From assembly GCF_003432485.1 (NCBI RefSeq), contig NZ_QVNQ01000004.1, positions 434,001 to 498,000 of the forward strand: a DNA stretch of 64,000 bases. Reading direction: 5' to 3'. Both the position numbers and the translations under genes were made by a program. Source of the DNA: Actinomadura spongiicola. GTDB lineage: Bacteria; Actinomycetota; Actinomycetes; Streptosporangiales; Streptosporangiaceae. How positions within the stretch are numbered: the stretch's first letter is position 1; each line of letters begins with the position of its first letter. The notes beneath the pieces are model-generated. The model saw only the letters and a list, made by a program, of their open reading frames with translations. It did no database searches and was not told the origin of the DNA. Shown here in pieces: positions 7,952 to 16,389 of the stretch.

Positions 7952-9391
7952 ATGCCGGAGCTGCAGCCGGGAGATCCCCGGCGGCTTGGCTCGTACGAGA
8001 TCGTCGAACGGCTCGGCGAGGGCGGCCAGGGCGTCGTCTACGCCGGAATCGACGCCTCCGGGAACAAGGCCGCCATCAAGCTGCTGCGCGCCGACCTGGC
8101 CGCCGACGCGATGGCGCGCAACCGGTTCGTCCGGGAGGCGCAGGCCGCCAAGCAGGTGGCGCGGTTCTGCACCGCGCAGGTCCTGGAGGCCGACGTCGCG
8201 GGCGACCAGCCCTACATCGCCAGCGAGTACGTGCCCGGGCCCTCGCTGTTCAAGCAGGTCACCGACGGCGGGCCGATCTCGGGCGCGGCGCTGGAGCGGC
8301 TCGCGATCGGCACCGCGACGGCGCTGGTGGCGATCCACCAGGCCGGCATCGTGCACCGCGACTTCAAACCGCACAACGTGATCATGGCGCCGGACGGCCC
8401 GCGGGTCATCGACTTCGGCATCGCGCGGGCCTTCGACGCGGGCCAGACCAACGCGACCAAGGCGATCGGCACGCCGTCCTACATGGCGCCCGAGCAGGTG
8501 GCCGGCGCCACGCTCACCGAGGCCGTGGACGTGTGGGCGTGGGCCACCACGATGGTGTTCGCCGCCACCGGACGCCCGCCCTTCGGTGACGACACCGTCG
8601 TCGCGGTGATCAACAGGGTGATGCACGAGCCGCCGATGCTGGACGGCGTTCCGGGCGATCTGCACCGGCTGATCGCGGCGTGCCTGGCCAAGGAGCCGGA
8701 GCGGCGGCCGACCGCGCAGCAGATCATGATGGCGCTGATCGGGAGCGGTCCCGGCGGCGCCGGGCAGACCCGCATGGACGACCCCGCGCAGGCCACCACG
8801 ATGCTCGCCGAGGGTTCCACGATCGCGGCGGGCGGTGTCGCCGCCGCCGGGATGATGGCGGCCGCGTCGCCGCCCGGAGGCGCGACCCGCCGCGTGTCGC
8901 CCGCCGAGTACACCGGACAGGTGCCTCCCGCGGGGCCCCCGTACGGCGCGGGGCGCGCCCCCTACGACGACTGGGAGCCCGAGCGCAAGTCCAAGCTGCC
9001 GATCATCGTGGCCGTCGCGGCCATCGCCGTCCTGGCGGTGGTCGTGGGGGTGTTCATGGCCAAGCAGGGCGACAACTCGCCGACCTCGCCCGTCTCGCCG
9101 TCGGTCACCGACTCTGGAACGGTCTCCGAGTCGCCGACGACCGAGGAGGAAGAGGAGCCGACGCCGACCCGCACCCGGACGCGGCAGAACACACCGCCGC
9201 CGGACACCGACACCCCGACCCCGCCGACCCGGACCGAGACACCGCCGCCGGACACCGACACGCCGACCCCGCCGACCTCGTCGCCGCCCGACGGCGGTGG
9301 AGGCGGCGGTGACGGCGGTGGCGGAGGCGACGGCGGTGGCGGCGGCGACGGGGGCGGCGGCGATGACCCGCCTCCCGGCGGCGTTCCCTGA
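7952..9391 (+). CDS. membrane-anchored Ser/Thr protein kinase (PknB/Hanks type)
   Basis: This 479-aa protein has an N-terminal kinase domain (residues about 12-265) with the glycine loop GEGGQG, ATP-binding Lys43, catalytic loop HRDFKPHN (Asp137), DFG (Asp154) and APE, all intact. A Pro/Ala-rich linker follows, then one transmembrane helix (about 349-371). The extracellular tail has repeated PPPDTDTPTPP blocks and ends in glycine-aspartate runs. There are no PASTA repeats, so the outside part looks like a flexible or wall-spanning stalk rather than a muropeptide sensor. ATG follows GAGGAGTGGTCA. Its targets are unknown. Confidence 0.92.
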   Translation: MPELQPGDPRRLGSYEIVERLGEGGQGVVYAGIDASGNKAAIKLLRADLAADAMARNRFVREAQAAKQVARFCTAQVLEADVAGDQPYIASEYVPGPSLFKQVTDGGPISGAALERLAIGTATALVAIHQAGIVHRDFKPHNVIMAPDGPRVIDFGIARAFDAGQTNATKAIGTPSYMAPEQVAGATLTEAVDVWAWATTMVFAATGRPPFGDDTVVAVINRVMHEPPMLDGVPGDLHRLIAACLAKEPERRPTAQQIMMALIGSGPGGAGQTRMDDPAQATTMLAEGSTIAAGGVAAAGMMAAASPPGGATRRVSPAEYTGQVPPAGPPYGAGRAPYDDWEPERKSKLPIIVAVAAIAVLAVVVGVFMAKQGDNSPTSPVSPSVTDSGTVSESPTTEEEEEPTPTRTRTRQNTPPPDTDTPTPPTRTETPPPDTDTPTPPTSSPPDGGGGGGDGGGGGDGGGGGDGGGGDDPPPGGVP

Positions 9392-9459
9392 CCGGGGAGT
9401 TCCCCGCCGGGCAGGGCGGTCATCCACGCCGCCCCGCGCCCTGAGTAGGCTCGTTTCCT

Positions 9460-10389
9460 ATGAAGGAGCCGCGGATCCTGTTCGTCCACGCCCATCCGGA
9501 CGACGAGTCAATCGGGACCGGGGCGACCATGGCCAAGTACGCCGCCGAGGGAGCCCACGTCTGTCTTGTCACCTGCACGCTGGGCGAGGAGGGCGAGGTC
9601 ATCCCCGAGGACCTGCGCCACCTGGCCTCGGACAAGGAGGACCGCCTCGGCGAGCACCGCATCGGCGAACTCGCCGCGGCGTGCGACGCGCTCGGCGTCA
9701 GCGACCACCGCTTCCTCGGCGGCCCCGGACGCTGGCGCGACTCGGGGATGATGGGCGCGCCCACGAACGACGACCCGCGCTGCTTCTGGCGCGCGGACGT
9801 CGGCGCGGCGGCGCCGGACCTCGCCGCCGTCATCCGGGAGGTCCGGCCGCAGGTGATCGTCACCTACGACGAGCGTGGCAACTACGGTCACCCCGACCAC
9901 ATCCAGGCGCACCGCGTGACCCGGCGGGCGTTCGAGCTGGCGGCCGACCCGTCCCACGAGGACGGCGCCGAACCGTGGCGGGTCGCCAAGTTCTACGCCT
10001 ACGCCACGCCCCGGACCGTCCTCGCCCGCGCCATCGCGGTGATGCGGGAGGCGAAGCTGCCGTTCGCACGCGTCGCCGGGCTCGACGAGCTCGGCTCCGG
10101 TGTTCCGGACGGTCAGGTCACCACGGTCGTGGACGCCCGCGCCCACCTGCCCGCCAAGCTCGCCGCGCTGCGCGCCCACCGCACCCAGATCGTCGTGGCG
10201 CCCGAGCAGGTCGGGCCGTTCTTCGCGCTGTCGAACAATCTGGGCCAGCAGGCGTTCGGCACCGAGTACTACATCCTCCAGGCGGGCGAGCGCGGGCCGG
10301 TCGGGCCCGGTCGCCGTGAACCGGACCTGTTCGCGGGCCTGCCGGTGGCGCTCGGCCGACCGGCCGGTACCGGGGACGGAGCCCGGTAG
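9460..10389 (+). CDS. mshB: MshB, mycothiol biosynthesis GlcNAc-inositol deacetylase
   Basis: This 309-aa zinc metalloenzyme removes the acetyl group from GlcNAc-Ins in mycothiol synthesis, an actinobacterial thiol pathway. The PIG-L/LmbE motif AHPDDE (His12, Asp14, Asp15) binds the metal and carries the catalytic acid/base. The third ligand region [10 protein letters not shown] is present. Length matches MshB (about 300 aa). A small membrane protein gene follows 10 bp downstream, as is usual next to mshB in actinomycetes. The related Mca amidase is a less likely alternative; the MshB-like C-terminal region that ends FGTEYY favours MshB. Confidence 0.88.
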   Translation: MKEPRILFVHAHPDDESIGTGATMAKYAAEGAHVCLVTCTLGEEGEVIPEDLRHLASDKEDRLGEHRIGELAAACDALGVSDHRFLGGPGRWRDSGMMGAPTNDDPRCFWRADVGAAAPDLAAVIREVRPQVIVTYDERGNYGHPDHIQAHRVTRRAFELAADPSHEDGAEPWRVAKFYAYATPRTVLARAIAVMREAKLPFARVAGLDELGSGVPDGQVTTVVDARAHLPAKLAALRAHRTQIVVAPEQVGPFFALSNNLGQQAFGTEYYILQAGERGPVGPGRREPDLFAGLPVALGRPAGTGDGAR

Positions 10390-10399
10390 CCTGAGGTTT

Positions 10400-10921
10400 G
10401 TGGACGACAACGACGAAACCCGGGTGAGCCTCGCCAAACAGAGGCTTTCCGTGGACGGCGAGCCCTCGCCGGGCGGACCGCCGGGCGGTTCGGGGAGTTC
10501 CGTCGCGTCGGACGCGATGGTGACCGGGGCCGCCTACGCCGTCCTCGGGGTGTTCGGCGCCCTGTTCGGCGTGGTCGGCTCGTTCGTCCAGATGTGGAGC
10601 GTCGACCGGGTCCCGGTCGCGTCGATCGTGCTCGTCCTGCTGCTGTTCGCGGCCGTGTGGCTGGCCGGCTGGGGGATGGGCGGCCGCACGGGACCCGTCA
10701 TCATCACGGTCGCGTGGGTGATCGTCGTCTTCGTCCTGTCGAGCGGTGGGCCCGGCGGCGACCTGGCCATGCCCGCGGAACTCAGCGACAGGACCAACTA
10801 CGCCGGGTACGTCTACATCATCGGCGGCCTGTCCGCGGCCGTGCTCGGAGTGCTGTGCGTCCGCCCGTCCGGGCCTTCGGGGCAGTGGCTCCTCGGCCGC
10901 GCGGGCCGCACCGAACGGTAA
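10400..10921 (+). CDS. small four-helix membrane protein (DUF6113-like) next to mshB
   Basis: This 173-aa protein has a polar, Gly/Pro-rich N-terminus (about 45 residues) and then four hydrophobic helices (about residues 45-165). A gene of this layout is commonly found directly after mshB in actinomycetes and is annotated DUF6113. I assign that family from context and topology only. The GTG at 10400 follows GAGG at a short distance. ATG 10517 would begin right at the first helix and is the alternative. No function is known. Confidence 0.65.
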   Translation: MDDNDETRVSLAKQRLSVDGEPSPGGPPGGSGSSVASDAMVTGAAYAVLGVFGALFGVVGSFVQMWSVDRVPVASIVLVLLLFAAVWLAGWGMGGRTGPVIITVAWVIVVFVLSSGGPGGDLAMPAELSDRTNYAGYVYIIGGLSAAVLGVLCVRPSGPSGQWLLGRAGRTER

Positions 10922-10951
10922 CGGCCCGCGCGAACGGCGGCGCGTCCGGTC

Positions 10952-12565
10952 TCAGGTCGTGATGTGCTCCGGTTCCGCGTCGACGCCCGCGGGCGCCCCC
11001 GACCGGCGGCCTCTCAGGGTCAGGCAGGCCAGGGCGCTGAGGAACATGACGCCGATCGGGAGGAGCATCGTCGGCTTCATGGCGTGCACGAAGCCGTGCG
11101 AGAACACCTGGGCGGCCAGCTCGTGGACGCGTTGCGCCACGTCCGGCGGGATGCCGGGAGGGAGCTGTTCCTTCGCGCCGGTCTGCCCGGCGCCGACCTC
11201 CAGACCGCCCTTGGCCGCGTCCGCGAAGCCCTGGACGAAGCCGGTGCGCACGTCCTCCGGAAGGGCCGAGGAGCGGGTGGTCGCCTCGTCCCGCAGCGAC
11301 GACGCGAGCCGGTTCTGGAGGACGGCGCCGACCGCGGCGGCGCCGAGCACGGAGCCGACCTGCCGGACGGTGTTGTTGACGCCGGACGCGGCGCCCGCGA
11401 GCCGGGGCGGGACGTGCCGGGTGGCCTCGGTCGCCATCGGGGCGAACACGCATCCGATGCCGACGCCCGCGATGGCGAGCGGGGCGACGAACGCGGTCCA
11501 GTCGGTGCCGACCTCGGCGACGGTCGCGACCCACAGCATTCCGGCGGCGTAGAGGGTGAGGCCCGTCATCAGGATGTACTTGCCGCCGAAGCGGTCGGAC
11601 AGCCGTCCGGCGACGGGCGCGAGGAACATCGACATGATCGAGGACGGCGCGAGGACGAGTCCCGCCTTGAGCGCGCTGAACCCCAACACCGACTGAAGGT
11701 AGATGGTCAGCGGCAGGATCATGCCGATCATGCCGACCGACACGGCCGCGCCGACGAGGCTGAGGATCGTGAAGTTGCGGTCCCGGAACAGCGAGAACGG
11801 CACGAGCGGCTCCGCGTCCTGCCGGGTGCGCTGGTACGCGACGAACACCAGGAGCAGGACGACGCCCGCGGCGATCAGCCCCCAGATCGTCGCGTTCCAC
11901 TGGTGTTTCTGGCCCTCGGTGAGCGCGAACGTCAGACAGAACAGGGCGGCGGAGGCCAGCAGCACGCCGAGCAGGTCGAACCGGTGCCGGACGCCCGGCC
12001 TGTCGCCCGGCAGGATCGGCACCGCCATGACCAGCACGAGCAGGCCGATCGGCAGGTTCACGAAGAAGATCCACCGCCAGTCGAGATGGGTGACCAGCAG
12101 CCCGCCGAGCGTGGGCCCGGTGATGGTGGACACCCCGGCGACCGCGCCCCAGACGCCGAGGGCGGTGCCGCGCCGCTCCGGCGGGAACACCCCGATGATG
12201 ATCGACATGGTCTGCGGCATCAGCAGCGCGGCGCCGAACCCCTGCACGGCGCGGGCGGCGATCAGCTGGGTCGGGTCCTGGGCGAGGCCGCACGCCAGGC
12301 TGGACAGAGTGAACACCACGACACCGGCGATGAACAGGTTCTTCTTGCCCCACAGGTCACCGAGCCGGCCCGAGGTGATCAGCAGGACGGCCAGGACCAG
12401 GACATAGGAGTTGACGACCCACAGCGCCTGGTCCAGCGACGCGTCCAACTTGTCGATCATGCTCGGGATGGCGATGTTCACGATCGTCAGGTCGAGCAGC
12501 GTCATGAAGAAGCCGAGCGACAGCGTCAGCAGGATCGCCCAGGGGTTGCCGCGCCATCTGCTCAT
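10952..12565 (-). CDS. MFS multidrug efflux transporter, DHA2 (EmrB/QacA) family
   Basis: This 537-aa protein has 14 predicted transmembrane helices. It shows the family motifs LDLTIVNIAIP in helix 1, GRLGDLWGKKN after helix 2 and the motif C region GFGAALLMPQTMSII. Proton-driven export of drugs or endogenous compounds at the cell membrane is expected. The ATG overlaps the stop of the PadR regulator gene (ATGA), so the two genes form one autoregulated unit. A longer frame upstream to 12751 runs through the PadR gene and was rejected. Confidence 0.9.
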   Translation of the reverse strand: MSRWRGNPWAILLTLSLGFFMTLLDLTIVNIAIPSMIDKLDASLDQALWVVNSYVLVLAVLLITSGRLGDLWGKKNLFIAGVVVFTLSSLACGLAQDPTQLIAARAVQGFGAALLMPQTMSIIIGVFPPERRGTALGVWGAVAGVSTITGPTLGGLLVTHLDWRWIFFVNLPIGLLVLVMAVPILPGDRPGVRHRFDLLGVLLASAALFCLTFALTEGQKHQWNATIWGLIAAGVVLLLVFVAYQRTRQDAEPLVPFSLFRDRNFTILSLVGAAVSVGMIGMILPLTIYLQSVLGFSALKAGLVLAPSSIMSMFLAPVAGRLSDRFGGKYILMTGLTLYAAGMLWVATVAEVGTDWTAFVAPLAIAGVGIGCVFAPMATEATRHVPPRLAGAASGVNNTVRQVGSVLGAAAVGAVLQNRLASSLRDEATTRSSALPEDVRTGFVQGFADAAKGGLEVGAGQTGAKEQLPPGIPPDVAQRVHELAAQVFSHGFVHAMKPTMLLPIGVMFLSALACLTLRGRRSGAPAGVDAEPEHITT

Positions 12566-13224
12566 GTGGCCTCCCGGGCCGTCTCGGTGGTGTCGTCTTC
12601 GGTGGTGTCGGGGCCGGTGCGGTGAGGGGCGGGCATGGCGGGACGCCGGGCCGATTCCCCGTCGTCGTTCCAGGTCACGTGTCCGGACTCCAGGTCGTCG
12701 GCCAGCGCGCGGGCGAAGTCGAGTTCGGCGCGCACCCGGGCGATCGACCATTCGTGGTCGAGTAGCTTGTAGCGTTCCAAGCCGGACTTCAGCAGCGACT
12801 CGTGTGCCGTCTGATGCCCGGCGAGCTTCGCCTCCAGGAGGACGGCGCGGTGCCGGAGCTGCCGCGCCACCTCCTTCTCCGGCAACAGGTTGATGAACGC
12901 CAGGGCCGTGCCGAACAGCGGGAACTCCGCGGTGGGACGGGCCAGCAGCTCACCGAGCCGGAAGTTCGCGGCGTCCCGTCCGGCGGCGGTGATCGTGTAG
13001 ACGGTGCGCTCGGGCCGCCGTCCCTCGCGGCTGGTCTCCAGCGTCTCGATCAGACCCGTCGCGGCGAGCCGCTCCACCGAGTGGTAGAGCGCGCCGTGCG
13101 TGATCTTCACGGCGTGGTCGTAGGCGTGGTCGCGGATGCGCTGGCGCATCTCGTACGGATGCATGGGCCCGTCGCACAGCATGCGCAGCACGGTCAGCGC
13201 GAGCGGGGTGAGCGGTCGGGACAT
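12562..13224 (-). CDS. PadR family transcriptional regulator
   Basis: This 220-aa protein has an N-terminal winged helix (about residues 5-85: LALTVLRMLCDGPMHPYEM, THGALYHSVERLAATGLIE, RTVYTITAAGR) and a Vir_C-like helical C-terminal half used for dimerisation. The ATG at 13224 was chosen because the family starts just before this helix; an upstream GTG would extend into the operator. It probably represses itself and the coupled MFS gene through the palindrome at 13249-13270, with release by a phenolic or drug-like ligand. Confidence 0.88.
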   Translation of the reverse strand: MSRPLTPLALTVLRMLCDGPMHPYEMRQRIRDHAYDHAVKITHGALYHSVERLAATGLIETLETSREGRRPERTVYTITAAGRDAANFRLGELLARPTAEFPLFGTALAFINLLPEKEVARQLRHRAVLLEAKLAGHQTAHESLLKSGLERYKLLDHEWSIARVRAELDFARALADDLESGHVTWNDDGESARRPAMPAPHRTGPDTTEDDTTETAREAT

Positions 13225-13248
13225 CGGGGCGGCTTCCGGCTCGGGAGC

Positions 13249-13270
13249 GATTAGTCCACTTAGACTAATC
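13249..13270. promoter_or_regulatory. palindromic operator upstream of padR-MFS
   Basis: GATTAGTC and GACTAATC form a perfect 8-bp inverted repeat with a 6-base spacer (CACTTA), 25 bases before the PadR start. Such AT-rich palindromes in a GC-rich intergenic region are typical PadR binding sites. The site would cover the promoter of the regulator-transporter unit. Confidence 0.65.
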
Positions 13271-13339
13271 CGTCCGGACGGATCCGTCACTTCATTTCGT
13301 TGTTGGACATGTCACCCAGTTCGCCCTGGATATTCCGGG

Positions 13340-14308
13340 TCAGTGGACGGCGTCGACCGTGTTGGCCTTGCCCCGCCGCGTCATGTACTCGCCGACCCGG
13401 TCGTCGCGCACGGCCGTGAACAGCTCTCTCACACCGCTGTCGTCCAGCAGCACGACGCTCTGGTCACCCCGCTTGGCCATGCCCGCGACGGGGGCGGTGA
13501 GGTACTCCATCAGCGACGTCCGCAGCAGCCGGTGCGCCAGCCCGCGCAGCGTGCCGGACGACACCGTCTCGTCCACGGTCACCGAACGCGACGCCGCCCG
13601 CACGAACCGGTCGATCTTGATGGGGTTGCGGGTGTCGAGCGCCTTGTCGGCGAGGGCGTGCAGGAACGCCTGCTGCCGCTTGATCCGGTCGAGGTCGCCG
13701 TTCGGGAGGTTCCAGCGCTGCCGGACGAAGTCCAGCGCCTCGACGCCGTCCAGATGCTGGCGTCCCGGCTGCCAGGTGCGGTCGTGCTTCGGGTCGTGGG
13801 TCTTCTCGAGGATCGTGACGTCCACCCCGCCGAGCGCGTCCGTCATCTCCACGAACCCGTTGAAGTCGAGCGCGGCGTAGTGGTCGACGCGGACCCGCGT
13901 GAGCTGCTCCACCGTCCGGATCAGCAGCGGCGGCCCGCCGTAGGCGAACGCGGCGTTGATCTTCGTGGTGCCGTGGCCGGGAACGGGCACCCAGCCGTCG
14001 CGGGGGATGCCGATGACCGAGACGCGGTCGCCGCGTCCGGACAGGTGCACCAGCATGATCGCGTCGGCGCGGGCGCCCATCGACGGCTGGTCCTTCCGCC
14101 GGTCCGACCCGATCAGCAGCCAGTTCTCGCCGCGTCCGCTGGACGAGGGCCGTCCGGCCCCGGTCGGCAGCGCTCCCGCGAGGCGCTTCACGTCCCCGTC
14201 GTACGCGCGCTGCAACAGGTACAGGCCGCCCCCGACCAGCAGCAGGACGCCCAGCGCCAGCGCTCCGCACCCGACGAACACCCGGCGCTTATTCCTGATC
14301 CGCAGCAT
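13340..14308 (-). CDS. LCP (LytR-CpsA-Psr) family cell-wall glycopolymer ligase
   Basis: This 322-aa protein has a short cytoplasmic N-terminus, one transmembrane helix (about residues 9-33) and an extracytoplasmic LCP domain. Family landmarks are visible: the RKDQPSMGARADAIMLVHL segment with conserved Arg/Asp residues, then ISIPRD-like VIGIPRDGWV, KINAAFAYGG, and the DFVRQRWNLPNGDLDRIKRQQ block. These enzymes move undecaprenyl-linked glycopolymers onto peptidoglycan. Monocistronic. Confidence 0.9.
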   Translation of the reverse strand: MLRIRNKRRVFVGCGALALGVLLLVGGGLYLLQRAYDGDVKRLAGALPTGAGRPSSSGRGENWLLIGSDRRKDQPSMGARADAIMLVHLSGRGDRVSVIGIPRDGWVPVPGHGTTKINAAFAYGGPPLLIRTVEQLTRVRVDHYAALDFNGFVEMTDALGGVDVTILEKTHDPKHDRTWQPGRQHLDGVEALDFVRQRWNLPNGDLDRIKRQQAFLHALADKALDTRNPIKIDRFVRAASRSVTVDETVSSGTLRGLAHRLLRTSLMEYLTAPVAGMAKRGDQSVVLLDDSGVRELFTAVRDDRVGEYMTRRGKANTVDAVH

Positions 14309-14432
14309 GCGCCCACCGTGCCGCCGCCGCGGGACCCGTGGGCCGCGCCGCGCGGGCCGCAGACCACTCCTTGGGCGAGCCTCGGGTTTGCCCTGACCAA
14401 ATCGCCCCTGACCAGAACGCCGTGGCGAGGGT

Positions 14433-15626
14433 TCAGCCCTTGAGGGCCGTTTCGAGCTGGTCGAGGGCCCAGTCGAGGTCGTCGCGCTCGATGACCAGGG
14501 GCGGCGCGAGCCGGAGGGTGGTCTCGTGGGTCTCCTTGACGAGGACGCCGAGGTCCATCAGGCGTTCGCTGACCGGACGCGCCTTCCCGTGGAGTTCGAC
14601 ACCCGCCCACAGGCCACGGCCGCGGATCTCGCGCGCCGTGCCGGCGGGGAGCCGGGCGAGCCGTTCGTGCATGTGCGCGCCGAGCGTCCTGGAGCGTTCC
14701 TGATACTCCCCGGTCTTCAGCATGGCCACGACCTCGCGGCCGATGGCGCAGGCGAGCGGGTTGCCGCCGAACGTGGAGCCGTGCTGGCCCGGCCGGAAGA
14801 CGCCGAGGACGTCCACGTCCGCGACGACGGCGGACACCGGGACGATCCCGCCGCCGAGCGCCTTGCCGAGGATGTAGACGTCGGGGACGACGTCCTCGTG
14901 CTCGCAGGCGAAGGTGGCGCCGGTGCGGCCGAGGCCCGACTGGATCTCGTCGGCGATCATCAGGGTGCCGTTGGCGGCGCACAGGTCCCGCACCGCGCGC
15001 AGGAACCCGCGCGGCGGAACGTTCACCCCGGCCTCGCCCTGGATCGGTTCGATCAGCACGCCGACCGTCGAGCCGTCCATCGCACTCTTCAGCGCCTCGA
15101 CGTCCCCGTACGGGACGGTGCGGAACCCCGGCGTGTAGGGGCCGTAGTCGTCCTTGGCGTCGGCGTCGGTGGAGAAGCTGACGATCGTGGTCGTGCGGCC
15201 GTGGAAGTTGCCCTCGAAGGTGACGATGTTCGCCTGCCCCGGCGGGACGCCCTTGACCTCGTATCCCCATTTGCGCGCCGTCTTGAGGGCGGTCTCGACG
15301 CCCTCGGCGCCGCTGTTCATCGGCAGCACCATGTCCTTGCCGCACAGCTCGGCCAGCTCGGTGACGAACGGCCCGAAGTTGTCGTGGTCGAACGCGCGGC
15401 TCACCAGCGTGACGCGGTCCATCTGGCGTTTGGCGGCGGCGGTGAGGCGCGGGTTGCGGTGCCCGAAGTTGACGGCCGAGTAGGCGGCGAGCATGTCGAG
15501 GTAGCGGTGTCCCTCGACGTCGGTGATCCACACGCCCTCCGCCTCGGCGACGACGATCGGGAGCGGGTGGTAGTTGTGCGCGCTGTGCGCGTCGGACAGC
15601 GCACGGAGTTCCTGGGTCGGCGTCAC
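14433..15626 (-). CDS. rocD: ornithine--oxo-acid transaminase
   Basis: This 397-aa class-III PLP aminotransferase converts ornithine plus 2-oxoglutarate to glutamate semialdehyde and glutamate in arginine/ornithine use. Typical landmarks are NFGHRNPRL, MNSGAEGVETALK, the DEIQSGLGRTG cofactor region and the Schiff-base lysine in LGKALGGG. Full length for RocD. The divergent Lrp/AsnC-type gene at 15807 is the expected amino-acid-responsive regulator. Confidence 0.92.
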   Translation of the reverse strand: MTPTQELRALSDAHSAHNYHPLPIVVAEAEGVWITDVEGHRYLDMLAAYSAVNFGHRNPRLTAAAKRQMDRVTLVSRAFDHDNFGPFVTELAELCGKDMVLPMNSGAEGVETALKTARKWGYEVKGVPPGQANIVTFEGNFHGRTTTIVSFSTDADAKDDYGPYTPGFRTVPYGDVEALKSAMDGSTVGVLIEPIQGEAGVNVPPRGFLRAVRDLCAANGTLMIADEIQSGLGRTGATFACEHEDVVPDVYILGKALGGGIVPVSAVVADVDVLGVFRPGQHGSTFGGNPLACAIGREVVAMLKTGEYQERSRTLGAHMHERLARLPAGTAREIRGRGLWAGVELHGKARPVSERLMDLGVLVKETHETTLRLAPPLVIERDDLDWALDQLETALKG

Positions 15627-15675
15627 GACGCTCCTTCACGGCTCGGCCCGGACGGACGGGTCCGGGCATGGCGGG

Positions 15676-15699
15676 GACACCGGACGGTGATCCGGTGTC
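15676..15699. promoter_or_regulatory. inverted repeat in the rocD 5' region
   Basis: GACACCGGA (15676-15684) and TCCGGTGTC (15691-15699) form a perfect 9-bp inverted repeat with a 6-base loop. It lies about 50 bases before the rocD start in the divergent rocD/Lrp region. It could be an mRNA hairpin in the rocD leader or a protein site. Confidence 0.4.
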
Positions 15700-15738
15700 G
15701 GAGGGAAGGGGCCGGGGCGGGGCAGGTGGCCGCCGGTC

Positions 15739-15753
15739 CATATCCAGCGTATG
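15739..15753. promoter_or_regulatory. possible Lrp/AsnC binding site
   Basis: CATATCCAGCGTATG is an imperfect AT-rich palindrome (CATA-N7-TATG) about 55 bases before the Lrp-type start and 110 before rocD. Lrp-family proteins bind such degenerate sites in the region shared with their target. Only one copy is clear, so the call is weak. Confidence 0.3.
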
Positions 15754-15806
15754 TTCGGGAGCGATCGTCGACCAATGACGAAAACCGACTTAGGGGGTGC
15801 TGTTCG

Positions 15807-16331
15807 TTGCGTCTTGATGAGCTGGACCGTCGAATCGTTGCATGCCTCCTGGAAGACGGTCGCGCCTCGTATGCGCAGATCGGGGACGCGGTCGGGTTGT
15901 CGGCCCCGGCGGTGAAACGGCGCGTCGACCGGCTCCGCGCGGACGGCGTGATCACCGGCTTCGCGGCCGTCGTCGACCCGGCCGCGCTCGGCTGGACGAC
16001 CGAGGCCTTCATCGAGATCTTCTGCACGGGTGCGACGTCCCCCGAGGAGATCCACTCAAGCGTCCGGGGCCATCCGGAGGTCGTCGCGGCGTACACGATC
16101 AGCGGGGACGCCAGCGCCCTGGTGCACGTGCGGGCCCGCGACATCCAGCATCTGGAGCAGACCCTCGAACGGTTGCGCCGCGAGGACAACATCACGGCGA
16201 CGAAGACGGCGATCGTGCTGTCCCGTCTGATCGGTCGGCCGCTCGACGCCCCGTCCGCCGACCGGCCTGACCTGGGTTCAGTGTCCGACATGCCAGGGCA
16301 AACGGTGATAGATCGGCTAAGTCGGCCGTAG
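15807..16331 (+). CDS. Lrp/AsnC family transcriptional regulator
   Basis: This 174-aa protein has an N-terminal HTH (about residues 2-60: LDELDRRIVACLLEDGRASYAQIGDAVGLSAPAVKRRVDRL, given here as a region) and a C-terminal RAM effector domain (about 70-145). A TTG start is chosen because it follows AGGGGGTG at good spacing and gives the family's usual beginning. No ATG or GTG suits. The gene is divergent from rocD and most likely controls it in response to arginine, ornithine or another amino acid. Confidence 0.88.
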   Translation: MRLDELDRRIVACLLEDGRASYAQIGDAVGLSAPAVKRRVDRLRADGVITGFAAVVDPAALGWTTEAFIEIFCTGATSPEEIHSSVRGHPEVVAAYTISGDASALVHVRARDIQHLEQTLERLRREDNITATKTAIVLSRLIGRPLDAPSADRPDLGSVSDMPGQTVIDRLSRP

Positions 16332-16389
16332 CGGGGCGTATCCCCCTTTCTCTACTTTTCTCCCGCAACCCACCAGAGGTAGGGGAGAC

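Noticed and set aside
9391..9425. GC-rich inverted words after the kinase gene as a terminator
   Set aside because: Pairing is interrupted and several equally poor foldings exist; not distinguishable from background in this composition.
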